This document shows, one piece after another, positions 62,402-64,000 of a stretch of 64,000 nucleotides of DNA. Position numbers and translations under genes: made by a program. The notes below the pieces were generated by a model. The model worked only from the letters and a program-made list of their open reading frames with translations. It did not search any database and was not told the DNA's origin. The number at the start of each line of letters is the position of its first letter. The stretch's first letter is position 1. Origin of the DNA: Streptomyces sp. RKAG290. Its GTDB lineage: Bacteria; Actinomycetota; Actinomycetes; Streptomycetales; Streptomycetaceae. Where the stretch lies: the NCBI RefSeq assembly GCF_023701695.1, contig NZ_JAJOZC010000001.1, forward strand, positions 6,261,894-6,325,893. Direction: 5' to 3'.

Positions 62402-62839
62402 TTACGCGGTCCGCGCGCGGCGCAGCCAGATCATCCCGGTGACCGGCAGGATCACCGGGATGAACAGGTAGTCCCTGCCGAAGTCGGACCAGACGGTGGC
62501 GTCCGCGAACGCCGAAGGGTCGACCAGCGTCCACGTGCCCACGATCAGCACCCCCGCGAGCTCGGCGGCGCAGCACACCAGCGCCGTCCTGCGCGCCTTC
62601 TCCCCGCCGCGCACCAGCGAATACGTGATGAAGCCGTAGACGAGCGCGGCCACGGCCGACAGCACGTAGGCGAGCGGTGCCCGGTCGAAGTCCAGGATCA
62701 TCTGGACGATCGAGCGGGACGCCGCCGCCACGGTGAACACGCCGTAGAACCAGACCAGTACGCGGCCCGGACCGGTGCCGAGGTCGAAGGGCTCCTTCTC
62801 ACCGGGGGCCGCCGCGGGGGTGCGATCGGTATCGGTCAC
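62402..62839 (-). CDS. Hypothetical four-helix membrane protein
   Basis: A 145-residue membrane protein of unknown function, with four helices (VLVWFYGVFTVAAASRSIVQMI, LAYVLSAVAALVYGFITY, ALVCCAAELAGVLIVGTW, YLFIPVILPVTGMIWLRRAR). It begins with GTG at 62839, two bases after the stop of the upstream membrane gene, so the pair is one operon and probably one complex. Confidence 0.78.
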   Translation of the reverse strand: MTDTDRTPAAAPGEKEPFDLGTGPGRVLVWFYGVFTVAAASRSIVQMILDFDRAPLAYVLSAVAALVYGFITYSLVRGGEKARRTALVCCAAELAGVLIVGTWTLVDPSAFADATVWSDFGRDYLFIPVILPVTGMIWLRRARTA

Positions 62840-62841
62840 GG

Positions 62842-63201
62842 TCAGTTCCCCCAGATGTCGTAGAGCCGTACTTCGAGGACGGCCAGCACGACCGCGCCCG
62901 CCGCCACCGTCACCGAACCCCACCGGGTCCGCTCGCTCAGCGACAGGAATCCCGCTGCCGGTACGGCGAGGAAGGCCCCGATCAGATACGCGATGAAGAT
63001 GGTCATGCCCTGGTCCGGCCGCTCGCCGCGGGCCAGCTGCACGATCCCCACCACCAGCTGGGCCAGTGCCAGCACCGAGACCACGGCCATCCCGATGAAG
63101 TGCCAGTCCTTGGTCGGCTGGTCCCGGTAGGCGGCGAATCCGCACCAGGCGGCGAGGGCGAGGGCGGCCACGCCGACCGCGATCGTCAGGGCGTCAAGCA
63201 T
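62842..63201 (-). CDS. Hypothetical four-helix membrane protein
   Basis: A 119-residue membrane protein of unknown function with four helices and short loops (LTIAVGVAALALAAWCGFAAY, WHFIGMAVVSVLALAQLVVGIVQLARGE, MTIFIAYLIGAFLAVPAAG, VTVAAGAVVLAVLEVRLYD). ATG at 63201. First gene of a two-gene unit with the following membrane protein. Confidence 0.78.
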   Translation of the reverse strand: MLDALTIAVGVAALALAAWCGFAAYRDQPTKDWHFIGMAVVSVLALAQLVVGIVQLARGERPDQGMTIFIAYLIGAFLAVPAAGFLSLSERTRWGSVTVAAGAVVLAVLEVRLYDIWGN

Positions 63202-63582
63202 GAGCCGAGGGTATTACGGGCCGGAAGGCCTTCGGCGTGCGCCCCCGTCACCGGGCGCCGTGGCCGGCGGCCGGGAAGATCCACGCCGAGGCGCGCCGCT
63301 CGGCGGTGCAGCGGCGCCGGTCATCTGCGCCGAGTCCTCCCGCGGGGCTGCGGGCGGGGCGTCGGGCCGGGACCGGGGCCGTGGCCTTGGCCACAACCCA
63401 GGACCGTTCCGGGTGGGCGGCCGATGCCGTCGTCGAGGACCCCTTTGCCGCATCGATGCAGGTCACAGCGGTGTGACCGGAAATTTCCGCGACCGGCCTG
63501 GCGTCGGCTTCGCACCATCCACGGCTGTCCGCTATCCGGACAGCCGGTCCTGGCGGAACGTTACGTCTGTTTTACTTGGCCC
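63202..63582 (+). other. Intergenic region before the metN leader
   Basis: About 380 bases where I find no credible gene. The open frames on both strands are arginine/proline-rich and lack ribosome-binding sites. The right end contains TTTACT (63571-63576), positioned as a -10 box for a transcript starting at the leader ATG at 63583. Confidence 0.4.
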
Positions 63583-63669
63583 ATGACCACGACGAGCAGC
63601 CGCACCCTTGCGACCGAGGCGATCACGACGCCCGGTGCTCGTTGTATGTGTCGAATGCGCGCCTTCTGA
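63583..63669 (+). CDS. Putative cysteine/methionine-sensing leader peptide of metN
   Basis: A 28-codon frame, possibly leaderless, ending PGARCMCRMRAF. Two Cys and two Met codons are packed near its end (CMCRM), as expected of a ribosome-stalling attenuator for a methionine-uptake operon. Cysteine-rich short upstream frames that control sulfur operons are known in actinobacteria. The stop is 225 bases before metN; the gap has the direct repeat ACGTCCGA and short hairpins, including GTCCG/CGGAC near 63817-63838. No SAM-riboswitch core was recognised. Confidence 0.5.
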   Translation: MTTTSSRTLATEAITTPGARCMCRMRAF

Positions 63670-63894
63670 GGGCCCCCGCCTGAGCCTCGCGCCCCGAAGC
63701 GAGACCGAGCCCGAGGCGTCCGCACCCAGCGGAACGCGCCTCTGCCGGAGCACGCTGCCCCGCGGTCACCACCGCGCCTGGCCGTGCCGGGACCCCGCTC
63801 GAAACGTCCGATCGAACGTCCGAAGAGTCTCACCGGACGAATGCCCCGTGCCCGGCGGACACCGCGCCGCGCACTCGACAGTGACGGAAACCCT

Positions 63895-64000
63895 GTGATC
63901 ACCACTACGGGCCTCACGAAGGTCTACCAGTCGCGCGACCGCGAGGTCACCGCTCTGGACGGCGTCGACCTGCACGTCCGCGAGGGCGAGGTGTACGGCG
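63895..64000 (+). CDS. metN: D-methionine ABC transporter ATP-binding protein MetN (3' partial)
   Basis: Only the first 35 codons are in the window: TTTGLTKVYQSRDREVTALDGVDLHVREGEVYG, the N-terminal strands of a methionine-importer ATPase just before Walker A. The combination TKVY...VTALDGVDLHV and the position beyond the GDPD region fit MetN. GTG at 63895 has only a weak GGAAA site. It would import methionine with MetI and MetQ, presumably encoded just beyond the window. Confidence 0.8.
   Translation, partial: MITTTGLTKVYQSRDREVTALDGVDLHVREGEVYG

Noticed and set aside
63200..63669. Longer plus-strand frames reaching the metN leader (for example from 63100 or 63200)
   Set aside because: Arg/Pro-rich, no ribosome-binding site, and they overlap a membrane protein gene; only the short frame from 63583 has a plausible promoter and purpose.
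63670..63894. SAM riboswitch (SAM-IV or SAM-I type) upstream of metN
   Set aside because: I looked for the conserved SAM-binding core and pseudoknot elements by eye and did not find them. A covariance-model search would be decisive.

Overview
The window is core chromosome of a Streptomyces-type actinomycete. GC content is very high, codons are strongly GC-rich at the third position, GTG starts are common, and there are many short transcripts whose -10 box sits about 6 bases before the start codon. Gene content and order (glycine betaine ABC genes, an amine-utilisation cluster, infC-rpmI-rplT, pheST, argCJBDR, argGH, a glycerophosphodiesterase, metN) match what I recall of the S. coelicolor region from about SCO1620 down to SCO1559; this is memory, not a search. 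No tRNA, rRNA, insertion sequence, prophage or CRISPR array was seen.

Layout. 1-3634: glycine betaine/QAT ABC transporter, 5'-truncated by the window edge, with a permease fused to two substrate-binding domains. 3.8-8.3 kb: cupin/XRE regulator, BtuF-like receptor, TDT-family transporter divergent from a LysR regulator, and an APH-type kinase. 8.2-12.6 kb: a gamma-glutamyl-amine pathway (class I amidotransferase hydrolase, glutamine synthetase-like ligase, aldehyde dehydrogenase, short-chain dehydrogenase). 12.6-18.8 kb: DUF2510 protein, PLP racemase/deaminase-like protein, a proline-rich membrane protein with a mycosin protease, SseB-like and DUF1844 proteins. 18.8-26.7 kb: translation genes infC-rpmI-rplT, an rRNA methyltransferase, a PAS histidine kinase and pheST. 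27-44 kb: regulators, metabolic and membrane genes (NsdA-like regulator, NUDIX, hydroxyacyl-CoA dehydrogenase, GH10-like hydrolase, EamA/MocR pair, MMPL exporter, Clp-N/HTH protein, cyclophilin, LysR-like protein/DUF5997 pair, TetR-DoxX). 44.5-54.9 kb: arginine biosynthesis argCJBDR and argG-argH, with similar ARG-box-like motifs over the argC and argG promoters. 55-64 kb: aldo/keto reductase, HAD protein, TetR-MFS exporter, acyltransferase, secreted GDPD, small sigma factor, GNAT, two membrane proteins, and the start of metN behind a short cysteine/methionine-containing reading frame.

Two things stand out. First, at least five genes (LysR, SDR, racemase-like, MMPL and argD) are broken by frameshifts that one added G or C in a short G/C run would repair. 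That regularity points to sequence or assembly error rather than five real pseudogenes. Second, the regulatory DNA is rich: a U-tract terminator in the infC leader before an ATC start, tandem palindromes exactly over the leaderless promoter of the Clp-N/HTH gene, tandem TGAACNNGTTCAG copies over a TetR start codon, divergent genes whose start codons share bases, and a putative attenuator peptide before metN.
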